NCBI RefSeq assembly: GCF_019966535.1
Contig: NZ_JAIMID010000018.1
Coordinates: 81,190 to 145,189 of the forward strand
DNA length: 64,000 bases
Direction: 5' to 3'
From: Mesobacterium pallidum
GTDB taxonomy: Bacteria > Pseudomonadota > Alphaproteobacteria > Rhodobacterales > Rhodobacteraceae
Part shown: positions 1 through 6,446 of the stretch, one piece after another
How the letters are laid out: each line of letters begins with the position of its first letter
Numbering within the stretch: position 1 is the first letter of the stretch
Program-made: the position numbers and the translations under genes
Notes under the pieces: generated by a model
Told to the model about the DNA's origin: nothing
Databases searched by the model: none
Seen by the model: the letters and a program-made list of their open reading frames with translations, nothing else

Positions 1-230
1 CAAGTGGCTGGTACTCCCAAAAGCGGACCGGTGAGACCCACGCGGCTGCGAAGTTCGTTTACGAGGCCGGCACGGGCCGGATCCTCGGGGCTCACCTGTT
101 CGGGCCGGGATACGCGGAGCTGGCGAATATTGTTGGTCTCGCCATGCGTCTCGACCTGACCACCAAGGATCTCAAGAGGATGGTCAACGCCTATCCCAGC
201 ACGGGGTCCGATCTCGGATCGCTGCTCTGA
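1..230 (+). CDS. Pyridine nucleotide-disulfide oxidoreductase, C-terminal fragment
   Basis: The reading frame is open from the window edge (first full codon at 3) to a TGA at 228-230 and lacks its 5' end. The 75 visible residues read like the C-terminal dimerisation domain of the glutathione reductase/mercuric reductase/dihydrolipoamide dehydrogenase superfamily. They contain a Gly-rich ILGAHLFGPGYAEL segment, then an amphipathic NIVGLAMRLDLTTKDL helix, and end in AYPSTGSDLGSLL. In most family members this region has a catalytic His in an H-P-T/H-P-S context. Here the equivalent stretch reads A-Y-P-S, so the substrate cannot be fixed from this part and a divergent reductase is possible. The FAD and NAD(P)H domains lie outside the window. 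Confidence 0.7.
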   Translation, partial: SGWYSQKRTGETHAAAKFVYEAGTGRILGAHLFGPGYAELANIVGLAMRLDLTTKDLKRMVNAYPSTGSDLGSLL

Positions 231-481
231 TTGGCGATACGGGGCATTGAGCGAACTATCCTATCTTCGCGCCCCAGAACGCTGCCTCTGAGCCAGCGGA
301 AAAAAGGCAGTCTACGGTCAATGGCTTGTCTAGGGCTCGACGGCGCCGCTGGCGCAAGGCGCCATTGAAAGCCAGATGATGTCACCTCCGGATCGTGCCC
401 CCCAATAGTCCTGGTGGTCAAGTCCAACACAGTTCGATCCATTCCTGCCCCGCCATGACCTTGAACGACGATATCGCCCAC

Positions 482-1534
482 TCAAGATTTAATGCGCCAC
501 ACCCGGAACCTTCCCTGACCGGTCAATTCCTGGATCAGACCTTCCGATTCCAACCAGGCGAGGTTCCTCTGAATGGCCGCGCGACTGGCGCCGGTGAGTC
601 CTTCGGCCATGGGCGCGGTTACGAGCGGCCAATCGCGCAGGACAGAGATCAGGCGTGGCGGGGTGCGCCCCGACAAACGCGAGGAGCGTGCAATTGCGCG
701 GGCTTCCCACGCCTCCAGCTGATCGATCTGTCGCATCGACCCGATGATCCCTTGCTCGGCCGCCTTGAGCCATCTTCCCAACCGCTCCTCTGGATCGGCA
801 CCGCGCAACCCCCCTGCCCCGCCGATCTGCAACGGCGCGAACAAGGCTCCGCCCTGCCCTTCAGCCCCCGACAGCCTTGCCGCGACCACGGCGCCTTCGA
901 GGACATCGCCCTCGGGGCCAATCCCGGTCAATGGCCACAGGTGAAATGCGAAACACGCCCTCACCAAGGGGTGCAGACTCGACGTCAGGTCCATGACCGC
1001 GTTCCAGGCCGCGACCTTCTCCGTGAGCGGTTCGACGCCCTCTACCTCGTGCCGACCCAGAAAGCTCGCGAGGTCCGGCTCCGGGCCAGGACCTCCTGAA
1101 AGGCGCCGGAACGTCCATGCTGAACGCTGGAGGTCAGTGGTGTCCTCATCTGTCGCGCCCAGGCGCATCGCTTGCCAGAGACCCAGGCGGTCGACCGATA
1201 CCCGGTCGCCCGACATCCAGCTGAACTCGGATGACGCCAGGAGGGCCAGCCGATGCCTCCACCCCTCGGGGCCGCGCACCAAGCGGTCATCCAGGGCTCC
1301 GAACCGGGCGGCCACGCGCGCCAACCGCAGGGCTTGCGATGCCTGGGCGGCTTCCCAGTCCGCAACCAGTGTGCGCTCGTCGGGCTCGGCCCGGGGCAGC
1401 GGCGGCAGGAAGTCGGGTTCGTCTTCGACCGGACCCGGCAGGAACCAGACGTCTTCTTCCGATGGCGCACCGTGATAGGGCGCCTCGGTGTCATCCTCCG
1501 ATTCCTCTGGAAACACGGACTGTTGCGGTTTCAT
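482..1534 (-). CDS. DUF1612/HTH (RHE_PE00001-type) plasmid protein
   Basis: A 350-residue protein with an acidic N-terminal 60 residues. A helical middle begins with ALRLARVAARFGALDDRL and also carries PLVRACFAFHLWPLTGIGPEGD. The C-terminal winged-helix segment is about residues 295-350 (VTAPMAEGLTGASRAAIQRNL, ending LTGQGRFRVWRI). This arrangement matches the DUF1612/HTH family found on rhizobial and rhodobacterial plasmids. Its biochemical role is unknown to me; a DNA-binding regulator is the likely reading. The ATG at 1532-1534 sits directly beside a perfect 9-bp inverted repeat (1536-1561), which suggests autoregulation. It is transcribed away from the recombinase at 1761. Fic-type proteins have a similar C-terminal winged helix, but no Fic motif is present. 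Confidence 0.65.
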   Translation of the reverse strand: MKPQQSVFPEESEDDTEAPYHGAPSEEDVWFLPGPVEDEPDFLPPLPRAEPDERTLVADWEAAQASQALRLARVAARFGALDDRLVRGPEGWRHRLALLASSEFSWMSGDRVSVDRLGLWQAMRLGATDEDTTDLQRSAWTFRRLSGGPGPEPDLASFLGRHEVEGVEPLTEKVAAWNAVMDLTSSLHPLVRACFAFHLWPLTGIGPEGDVLEGAVVAARLSGAEGQGGALFAPLQIGGAGGLRGADPEERLGRWLKAAEQGIIGSMRQIDQLEAWEARAIARSSRLSGRTPPRLISVLRDWPLVTAPMAEGLTGASRAAIQRNLAWLESEGLIQELTGQGRFRVWRIKS

Positions 1535-1535
1535 A

Positions 1536-1561
1536 TGTGCAAAATATGGTGCTTTTGCACA
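1536..1561. promoter_or_regulatory. Palindromic operator candidate at the DUF1612 gene start
   Basis: TGTGCAAAA (1536-1544) and TTTTGCACA (1553-1561) form a perfect 9-bp inverted repeat with an 8-bp spacer, immediately 5' of the minus-strand ATG at 1534. The position would let a bound dimer block both RNA polymerase and the ribosome. The binder is unknown; the downstream winged-helix protein is the obvious candidate. Confidence 0.55.
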
Positions 1562-1704
1562 GCACCCAAGCGAAATCTTGGGGTGTAGCCTATGACTCTA
1601 TAGAGAACGCAACCACGCCGCCCAAGCTGCGTGTTCTCGTTGCGCTCAGCGCAAGGAAACCAAGGGATTTCTAACGAGCGCTACCACAGAGTCGCCCCTT
1701 GCAT

Positions 1705-1751
1705 CCGTTTACAAACGGTCGTTTATTAAAGGTATATGAAACTGCAAACGG
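1705..1751. other. Candidate resolvase binding (res-like) site
   Basis: CCGTTT-AC-AAACGG (1705-1718) is a near-palindrome just upstream of the recombinase gene. The half-site CAAACGG recurs at 1745-1751, with an AT-rich GTTTATTAAAGGTATATG stretch between. Serine resolvases often bind inverted half-sites next to their own gene, so this is a plausible res subsite cluster. It may equally be a promoter/operator. No partner site was found elsewhere by eye. Confidence 0.3.
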
Positions 1752-1760
1752 CCTGTCTTG

Positions 1761-2645
1761 ATGCCTTTGATCGGCTATGCGCGCGTCTCGACCGAGGATC
1801 AGACCCCCCTGCCCCAGTCGCAGGCACTGAAATCCGCAGGCTGCGCCGAGATCCATGAGGAACAAGCCTCGGGCGGCAACCGCGCACGGCCCGTGCTGGC
1901 CCGCGTGCTGGACCGGATCGGCAAGGGCGACACGCTGGTCGTCGTGCGTATCGACCGTCTGGCGCGGTCGCTGTCGCATCTTCTTGAGGTGATCGAGCGG
2001 CTGGAGACGAAAGGTGCGTTCTTCCGCTCGCTCATGGACCCGATCGACACGTCCTCGCCGCAGGGCAAATTCACATTGCAGGTCCTGGGCGCCGCGGCCG
2101 AGTTCGAGCGCGCGCTGATCCGCGAACGGACCAAGGCCGGGCTGGCTTCGGCGCGCAGCAAGGGGCGGATCGGCGGCAACCCGGGCCTGCGCGCCCGTGA
2201 TCCCTCCGCGCTGCGCAAGGTGCGGCTGGCGCGACAGGACGGCTACATGGAACGGCTGAACGAAACCGCGCAGGACTGGGTGCCTCATGTGCGCCGCCTG
2301 CGGCCCGACATGGCCTGGGAAGACGTGCAGCGCATCATCAATGGCCCCCTGCCCCGCGAGCGGCAGTGGACGCAAAGCCGTCTGCTGCGCGCCGTGAATG
2401 CCTATGTCCGCGACGGCTTCCTGCCCCAGACAGTGCTGGCCCGAGCCGGCCGCCGTGAGACCGACGACCGCCTTCCCGCCATCGTGGCCGCCATCAAGGG
2501 CGCCGATCCGAAGATCACGCTGCAGGAGATCTGCGCCAGGCTCGAGAAGATGCGGGAGCGGACGCCGCGTGGGCGGACCAGCTGGCAGCCATCATCTGTG
2601 AAGATGCTGCTGGAACGGGCCGAGAGGCTGGGTCTGCTTGATTGA
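1761..2645 (+). CDS. Serine recombinase/resolvase family protein
   Basis: The 294-residue product starts MPLIGYARVSTEDQ, with the nucleophilic Ser in the ARVST motif at about residue 10. The conserved catalytic Arg region is RIDRLARSLSHL (about 65-76), and E-helix residues FERALIRERTKAGLASARSKGR lie around 115-136. This is a complete resolvase/invertase catalytic domain. The remaining 150 or so residues are longer than the short HTH tail of Tn3-type resolvases and include a predicted HTH-like end (ITLQEICARLEK). ATG 1761 is preferred over the in-frame TTG directly before it. Beside a replication block it probably resolves plasmid multimers, but transposon resolution is also possible, since no partner transposase is visible. 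Confidence 0.85.
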   Translation: MPLIGYARVSTEDQTPLPQSQALKSAGCAEIHEEQASGGNRARPVLARVLDRIGKGDTLVVVRIDRLARSLSHLLEVIERLETKGAFFRSLMDPIDTSSPQGKFTLQVLGAAAEFERALIRERTKAGLASARSKGRIGGNPGLRARDPSALRKVRLARQDGYMERLNETAQDWVPHVRRLRPDMAWEDVQRIINGPLPRERQWTQSRLLRAVNAYVRDGFLPQTVLARAGRRETDDRLPAIVAAIKGADPKITLQEICARLEKMRERTPRGRTSWQPSSVKMLLERAERLGLLD

Positions 2646-2902
2646 AGTCGCGGGAATCGGCCGTTCGATTCTTAAGATCTGCAGTCCGTAGGCGTACACA
2701 ATACATGTTGTGGCCACGACATCACGACCCACGAGCTGTTGAAGTGTGCCGCGAACAAGGCCACCCAACGCACTGATATTTAATGGTTTTTTCTCGTCAG
2801 AAATCGGCCATCTCAACACTCACACGCCGCTCAACGGTTTGGGCTGGATTTACTCACCAAAACTGTTAAAGTCCACAAAACAATAAAGACTTGAGGGCAG
2901 TG
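2646..2902. other. Upstream region of the repABC operon
   Basis: This 257-bp stretch has no supported gene. It is AT-richer than its surroundings, especially 2770-2890, and ends with a GAGGG ribosome-binding sequence at 2893-2897, correctly spaced from ATG 2903. It must hold the rep promoter; I see no strong -35/-10 pair by eye. Confidence 0.5.
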
Positions 2903-4084
2903 ATGAGCGGGATACGAGCCTCTCAAAGATTTGATGTCATGTCCAAGCGGCTTGGTAGCCGGTTGCGTGAACACGCTCAGGAGACTTTTCCACCGGATGC
3001 CCAGAAGGGTCTCCGCCGCTTCGCGATGCGGGAAGCAGCCGATCTCCTACGGCTCAACCAGAACACCTTCCGCCACCATGTGTCAAACCTCGACGGCTTT
3101 CCCGAAGGCATCCTCGAAGGTGGCAACCGCCGCAGTTTCTCTGCCGAGGAAATGGTCCAGGCCCAACGCGTCCTTCTTGAGACGGGCAGAATCAAGCCCG
3201 ATGAACACCCTCAAAGAAGAGCCGGCGAGCCGTGCCAGGTCGTGACGATCTTCAACCTGAAGGGTGGCTCAGCAAAGACGTCGACCGTTGCTCATGTTGG
3301 TCAACTCCTCGGCCTTCGCGGCTATCGCGTCCTGCTGATCGATCTGGACAGCCAAGCAAGTCTGACAAACCTGTTCGGGGTGACCCCTGAACTCGATCCG
3401 GACATGCCGACCTCCTACGATCTGATCCGATCGGAAGGTCCCCTGCCCGCCTCCGATATCATTCGCAAAACGAACTTCCCGACCGTCGACCTTATCCCCG
3501 CGTCCATGGACATCATGGAGTACGAATTCGAAGTTGCACTAAGTTTCCGACACGGAGCCACCACGTTCCACAGCCGGATCCGCGAAGCACTTGAGCCTGT
3601 CCTGGACAGATATGACGTGGTGATCTTCGACACCCCGCCTCAGCTGAATTTCTCGGTGATCTCTGCCCTCTTTGCTTCCACCGGGGTCCTGATCCCGCTC
3701 AACGCGTCTATGCTTGATGTCATGTCCCTGGCGAGCTTCCTCGGTATGGCGAGCAACCTGATGGGTGTCGTCGAGGCGCATGCTCCCGAACACGGTCTGA
3801 ACTTCGTGCGCGTGCTGATCACCCGCTACGAGAATACCGATGGTCCACAGGTCCAGATCTCGTCTCTGCTTCGGACGGTCCTTGGCGATGCGGTCCTCCC
3901 GGCCGAGTTCCTAAAGTCGACAGCGGTAGGTGATGCCGCCAATACGCAGCAGAGCATCTTTGAGGTCGAACCTCGTGACGTGAACCGCAGAACCTACGAG
4001 CGTGCGATCGAATCCGTTTCGCGCGTGACCGACGAAGTCGAACGCGAAATCCTCAGCGCATGGGGGCGCAGCCATGGCGCGTAA
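2903..4084 (+). CDS. repA: RepA, ParA-type partition ATPase of the repABC operon
   Basis: The 393-residue product has an N-terminal helix-turn-helix region (MREAADLLRLNQNTFRHHV, about residues 42-60). It is followed by a ParA ATPase domain with a deviant Walker A FNLKGGSAKTS near 117-127, switch/Walker A' LLIDLDSQASLTNL, and Walker B VVIFDTPPQL. Such proteins bind the rep operator and segregate plasmid copies with RepB and parS. ATG 2903 is chosen over upstream TTG 2891 and GTG 2900 because GAGGG lies six bases before it. The stop overlaps repB by 11 bp, so the two are translationally coupled. RepA of this type normally represses its own operon together with RepB. Confidence 0.93.
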   Translation: MSGIRASQRFDVMSKRLGSRLREHAQETFPPDAQKGLRRFAMREAADLLRLNQNTFRHHVSNLDGFPEGILEGGNRRSFSAEEMVQAQRVLLETGRIKPDEHPQRRAGEPCQVVTIFNLKGGSAKTSTVAHVGQLLGLRGYRVLLIDLDSQASLTNLFGVTPELDPDMPTSYDLIRSEGPLPASDIIRKTNFPTVDLIPASMDIMEYEFEVALSFRHGATTFHSRIREALEPVLDRYDVVIFDTPPQLNFSVISALFASTGVLIPLNASMLDVMSLASFLGMASNLMGVVEAHAPEHGLNFVRVLITRYENTDGPQVQISSLLRTVLGDAVLPAEFLKSTAVGDAANTQQSIFEVEPRDVNRRTYERAIESVSRVTDEVEREILSAWGRSHGA

Positions 4085-5003
4085 GGTTTTCGGAGACTCT
4101 CTCAAGAACGCGATGGGCAATGCTGCAACGCCGGACGAAGGTGCGGATCTCGATCTGAAGCGCACGAGCCCAACTGTCGCTCGAGCGCAAGCATCAGTGC
4201 TGGAAGAAGACAAACACGCCACACGCCTGATCGACCCGAGCACTGTTCGGATGTCCGCTGTCATGGATCGTATCGATCCGAGCGATGGCCTCAAGGAACT
4301 TGTGTCCTCGATCCGGGAGCATGGGCAAAAGGTTCCCATTCTTGTCCGCCGAACCCAAGATGGCGCACTTGAGATCGTCTACGGGCGCCGTCGCCTTCTA
4401 GCCTGTCGTGAGCTTGGTCAGAAGGTGCGCGCCACGGTCATGGAAATGACCGAAGAGGAAGCTCTGATCGCCCAAGGTGTGGAGAACAATGCCCGCCAAG
4501 ACCCCTCGTTTATCGAGAGGGCTCTGTTCGTCGCTGGCATCATTCGGGAACTTGGTAAAACAGACGAAACGCGCAAGAACGCCCAGACCATCGCCTATCG
4601 GGCGCTTCAGATCGACGAGTCGCTTGTCTCTCGGATGAACCGTATCGCAACGGGCATTCCGATGGAGCTGATTCAGGCCATCGGACCAGCACATGGCGTT
4701 GGCCGGCGGGTCTGGGAGAAGCTTTTCAGGCTGTGCGAGAAGGACGTCTCGAGAGCCAAGGAAGTCGCCCGCGAAATCCCCCGTACCTTGCCTGGCCCAG
4801 ACCGACTTGACGCAGCGGTTACGCTGCTCACGGCCACCAAGACAACTCCACCCAAGGCTGAGTCAGGTGAGCGCGTGAAAATCGGCCGTAAAGGCAACCG
4901 CATCACCATTGATGTAGACGCTGATCTTGCCCCGCGCGTCGAAGAGGCCGTCCGAAAGCTGATCGGCGAGCTTCTTGACCGCGGTCAAGACGGCCCCGAG
5001 TGA
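4074..5003 (+). CDS. repB: RepB, ParB-type centromere-binding protein
   Basis: The 309-residue product has a ParB/Spo0J nuclease-like N-domain (SSIREHGQKVPILVRR, then the box VYGRRRLLACRELG and ENNARQDPSFIERA) and a central HTH (AQTIAYRALQIDESLVSRMNR). A C-terminal dimerisation tail follows. It binds parS and works with RepA. One perfect copy of the palindrome TCTTGACCGCGGTCAAGA lies inside its own last codons (4973-4990) and two more lie nearby, which fits a self-contained partition module. It starts within the end of repA. Confidence 0.93.
   Translation: MARKVFGDSLKNAMGNAATPDEGADLDLKRTSPTVARAQASVLEEDKHATRLIDPSTVRMSAVMDRIDPSDGLKELVSSIREHGQKVPILVRRTQDGALEIVYGRRRLLACRELGQKVRATVMEMTEEEALIAQGVENNARQDPSFIERALFVAGIIRELGKTDETRKNAQTIAYRALQIDESLVSRMNRIATGIPMELIQAIGPAHGVGRRVWEKLFRLCEKDVSRAKEVAREIPRTLPGPDRLDAAVTLLTATKTTPPKAESGERVKIGRKGNRITIDVDADLAPRVEEAVRKLIGELLDRGQDGPE
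4973..4990. other. parS: parS-type palindrome, copy 1 (inside repB)
   Basis: Perfect 18-bp palindrome TCTTGACCGCGGTCAAGA lying within the last codons of repB. The identical core recurs at 5014-5031 and 6337-6354. In repABC plasmids the centromere is a short palindrome near repB/repC, and the palindrome class tends to match the incompatibility group. Confidence 0.8.
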
Positions 5004-5011
5004 CGACCCCG

Positions 5012-5033
5012 TGTCTTGACCGCGGTCAAGACA
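5012..5033. other. parS: parS-type palindrome, copy 2 (repB-repC gap)
   Basis: The same 18-bp core (5014-5031) is extended by matched GT/AC-type outer bases to a 22-bp perfect palindrome. It lies 9 bp after the repB stop. Confidence 0.8.
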
Positions 5034-5206
5034 TCAAGAGCAACGAGCAGAAAACGAAAGGAGGACCGGCTAGAAAAGGAAAGACCCCCCGAAAGCGGTG
5101 CTTCCGAAGGGCCTCAATCAGTCTCGACACCTGATTGATACCCCCAAAACGAATCGAGTTCAACACCGCTCGCGGTGACCCGGGAAGCTTTTTCTTCCGA
5201 AACACC
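5034..5206 (-). ncRNA. Candidate counter-transcribed RNA (incA-like) in the repB-repC gap
   Basis: repABC operons usually encode a small antisense RNA between repB and repC that limits RepC synthesis. This gap holds fitting structures. One is a perfect 8-bp inverted repeat, TCAATCAG (5114-5121) with CTGATTGA (5131-5138). Another is the CACCGC-TC-GCGGTG hairpin near 5165-5178, followed by a T-rich run (AGCTTTTTC), which could be the attenuator of the sense transcript. Strand and limits are inferred, not measured; no promoter was proven. Confidence 0.4.
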
Positions 5207-6319
5207 ATGAGACATGTCACTCACGCACGAACCGCCTTGGCGGAACAGCCGACTATTGCCTGCCCGAACCCCTACGAACTTCTGGGGCCAGTACGGGTTC
5301 TACGAAAGGAGTTGAGCCTGACGAGCAACGACGTCACCGTACTGACGGCACTCATCAGCTTTCTCCCGCGCGACCAAAACCCCAACTCTGGTGGCACACA
5401 GCGCAAACTGACCGTTGTGTTCCCATCCAACGCCTCCCTATCAGAGCGCGCAAACGGCATCGATGAGAGAACGCTTCGCCGCTGCCTGGCGCGCCTTGAG
5501 GCGGCAGGACTCATCGAGCGGAAGAGTTCAGCGAACGGCAAACGCTTTCCTCTCCGCTACGGGGGCATCATCAAGGATGCGTTTGGGATCGACCTGGCCC
5601 CGATGATACAGAGCCACGACGCTCTCGCAGCCAGAGCATCGAAGGTGACGGAAGAGCGCGAACGCCTTCGCTCGCTCAAGGCAGAAGCGCTAGCACTGCG
5701 CGCTTCCCTCCTTCAAGATGAGCACCTCGATGAAGCACGGCTGTCTGCACTGGGAACGATCAGAAACCTGCTTCGTCGAGCAACCCTGACTGCCGACACA
5801 GTCTTGCAAATCATCGCTGGACTCCGCGAGCTCGGAGCCAACGCTGCACAGAGCTACGGAGAGAGCCATGGTTCAAGCGCTTCAGCGGACCAAGTGCAGT
5901 CACACGAACAAACCCTCAGCGGTGCACGCGCACGCGAAAGGTCCGCCAGGAACGGACAAAATGACCGGCAGATAGAGTCTGTAAAAAAAGAACATATAAA
6001 GAAAGACACACACGTGAAGCAGACCAACGCTTACAAAAGTGTTGGGGCACCGACCATGAACCGGGACCCTGCGAAAATGGCGTGGACGGACTTTTCACAT
6101 GTGGCGGGCTTCTTTCCAGACCCACCGCGAACAGGCGAAGCCCTCAACCGCGTTCTCTTCGACATCGGTCGATTGCTTAGAATACGCCAAGAAAAGCTGA
6201 TGCGTGGTCTCCAGCAAGCTGGGGCTGGACGAATTCTCCTGATCTTGGACTACCTGTTGGGGAAGGGAGAAGAGATCAGGCTGCCCGAGGCGTACTTTGA
6301 AACAATCATACGGGCATAG
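5207..6319 (+). CDS. repC: RepC replication initiator
   Basis: The 370-residue product matches plasmid replication protein RepC. The winged-helix N-half contains NPYELLGPVRVLRKEL, SNDVTVLTALISFLP, and the HTH stretch DERTLRRCLARLEAAGLIERK (about residues 88-108). A Lys/Gln-rich linker around 240-290 leads to a C-terminal domain ending LLGKGEEIRLPEAYFETII. It binds and opens the origin, which in this plasmid family lies inside repC itself. ATG 5207 is used; an in-frame TTG at 5135 would put the leader hairpins inside the gene and is less likely. Expression is expected to be limited by the antisense region just upstream. Sequence is divergent from rhizobial RepC, as often in Rhodobacterales. 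Confidence 0.88.
   Translation: MRHVTHARTALAEQPTIACPNPYELLGPVRVLRKELSLTSNDVTVLTALISFLPRDQNPNSGGTQRKLTVVFPSNASLSERANGIDERTLRRCLARLEAAGLIERKSSANGKRFPLRYGGIIKDAFGIDLAPMIQSHDALAARASKVTEERERLRSLKAEALALRASLLQDEHLDEARLSALGTIRNLLRRATLTADTVLQIIAGLRELGANAAQSYGESHGSSASADQVQSHEQTLSGARARERSARNGQNDRQIESVKKEHIKKDTHVKQTNAYKSVGAPTMNRDPAKMAWTDFSHVAGFFPDPPRTGEALNRVLFDIGRLLRIRQEKLMRGLQQAGAGRILLILDYLLGKGEEIRLPEAYFETIIRA
5960..6055. other. oriV: Candidate oriV: AT-rich stretch inside repC
   Basis: This segment of repC is clearly richer in A/T than its surroundings (runs such as GTAAAAAAAGAACATATAAAG). It encodes the Lys-rich linker. In repABC plasmids the replication origin has been located to an AT-rich region within repC; position here is by analogy only. 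Confidence 0.4.
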
Positions 6320-6334
6320 AGCATCCAGCTTGTA

Positions 6335-6356
6335 CGTCTTGACCGCGGTCAAGACG
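6335..6356. other. parS: parS-type palindrome, copy 3 (downstream of repC)
   Basis: Third copy of the TCTTGACCGCGGTCAAGA core (6337-6354), extended by CG/CG to a 22-bp perfect palindrome. It lies 15 bp after the repC stop. Confidence 0.8.
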
Positions 6357-6407
6357 GACGAGAAGAGGAAAAGGTTGGGGGTTTGAGGGGTGACGGGAAG
6401 TGAGATC

Positions 6408-6438
6408 GGGAGAGTGGCTTCCGGCGCCCGTCGTGGAG
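6408..6438 (+). repeat. Repeated leader element, type 1, copy A
   Basis: GGGAGAGTGGCTTCCGGCGC and following CCGTCGTGGAG precede the ParB-like gene. Nearly the same text precedes the DUF932 gene (13535-13566), and a shorter variant precedes the gene at 15451 (15414-15443). Each copy ends at the ribosome-binding site, so it is a shared 5' leader rather than coding sequence. Confidence 0.6.
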
Positions 6439-6446
6439 AAGATCTG

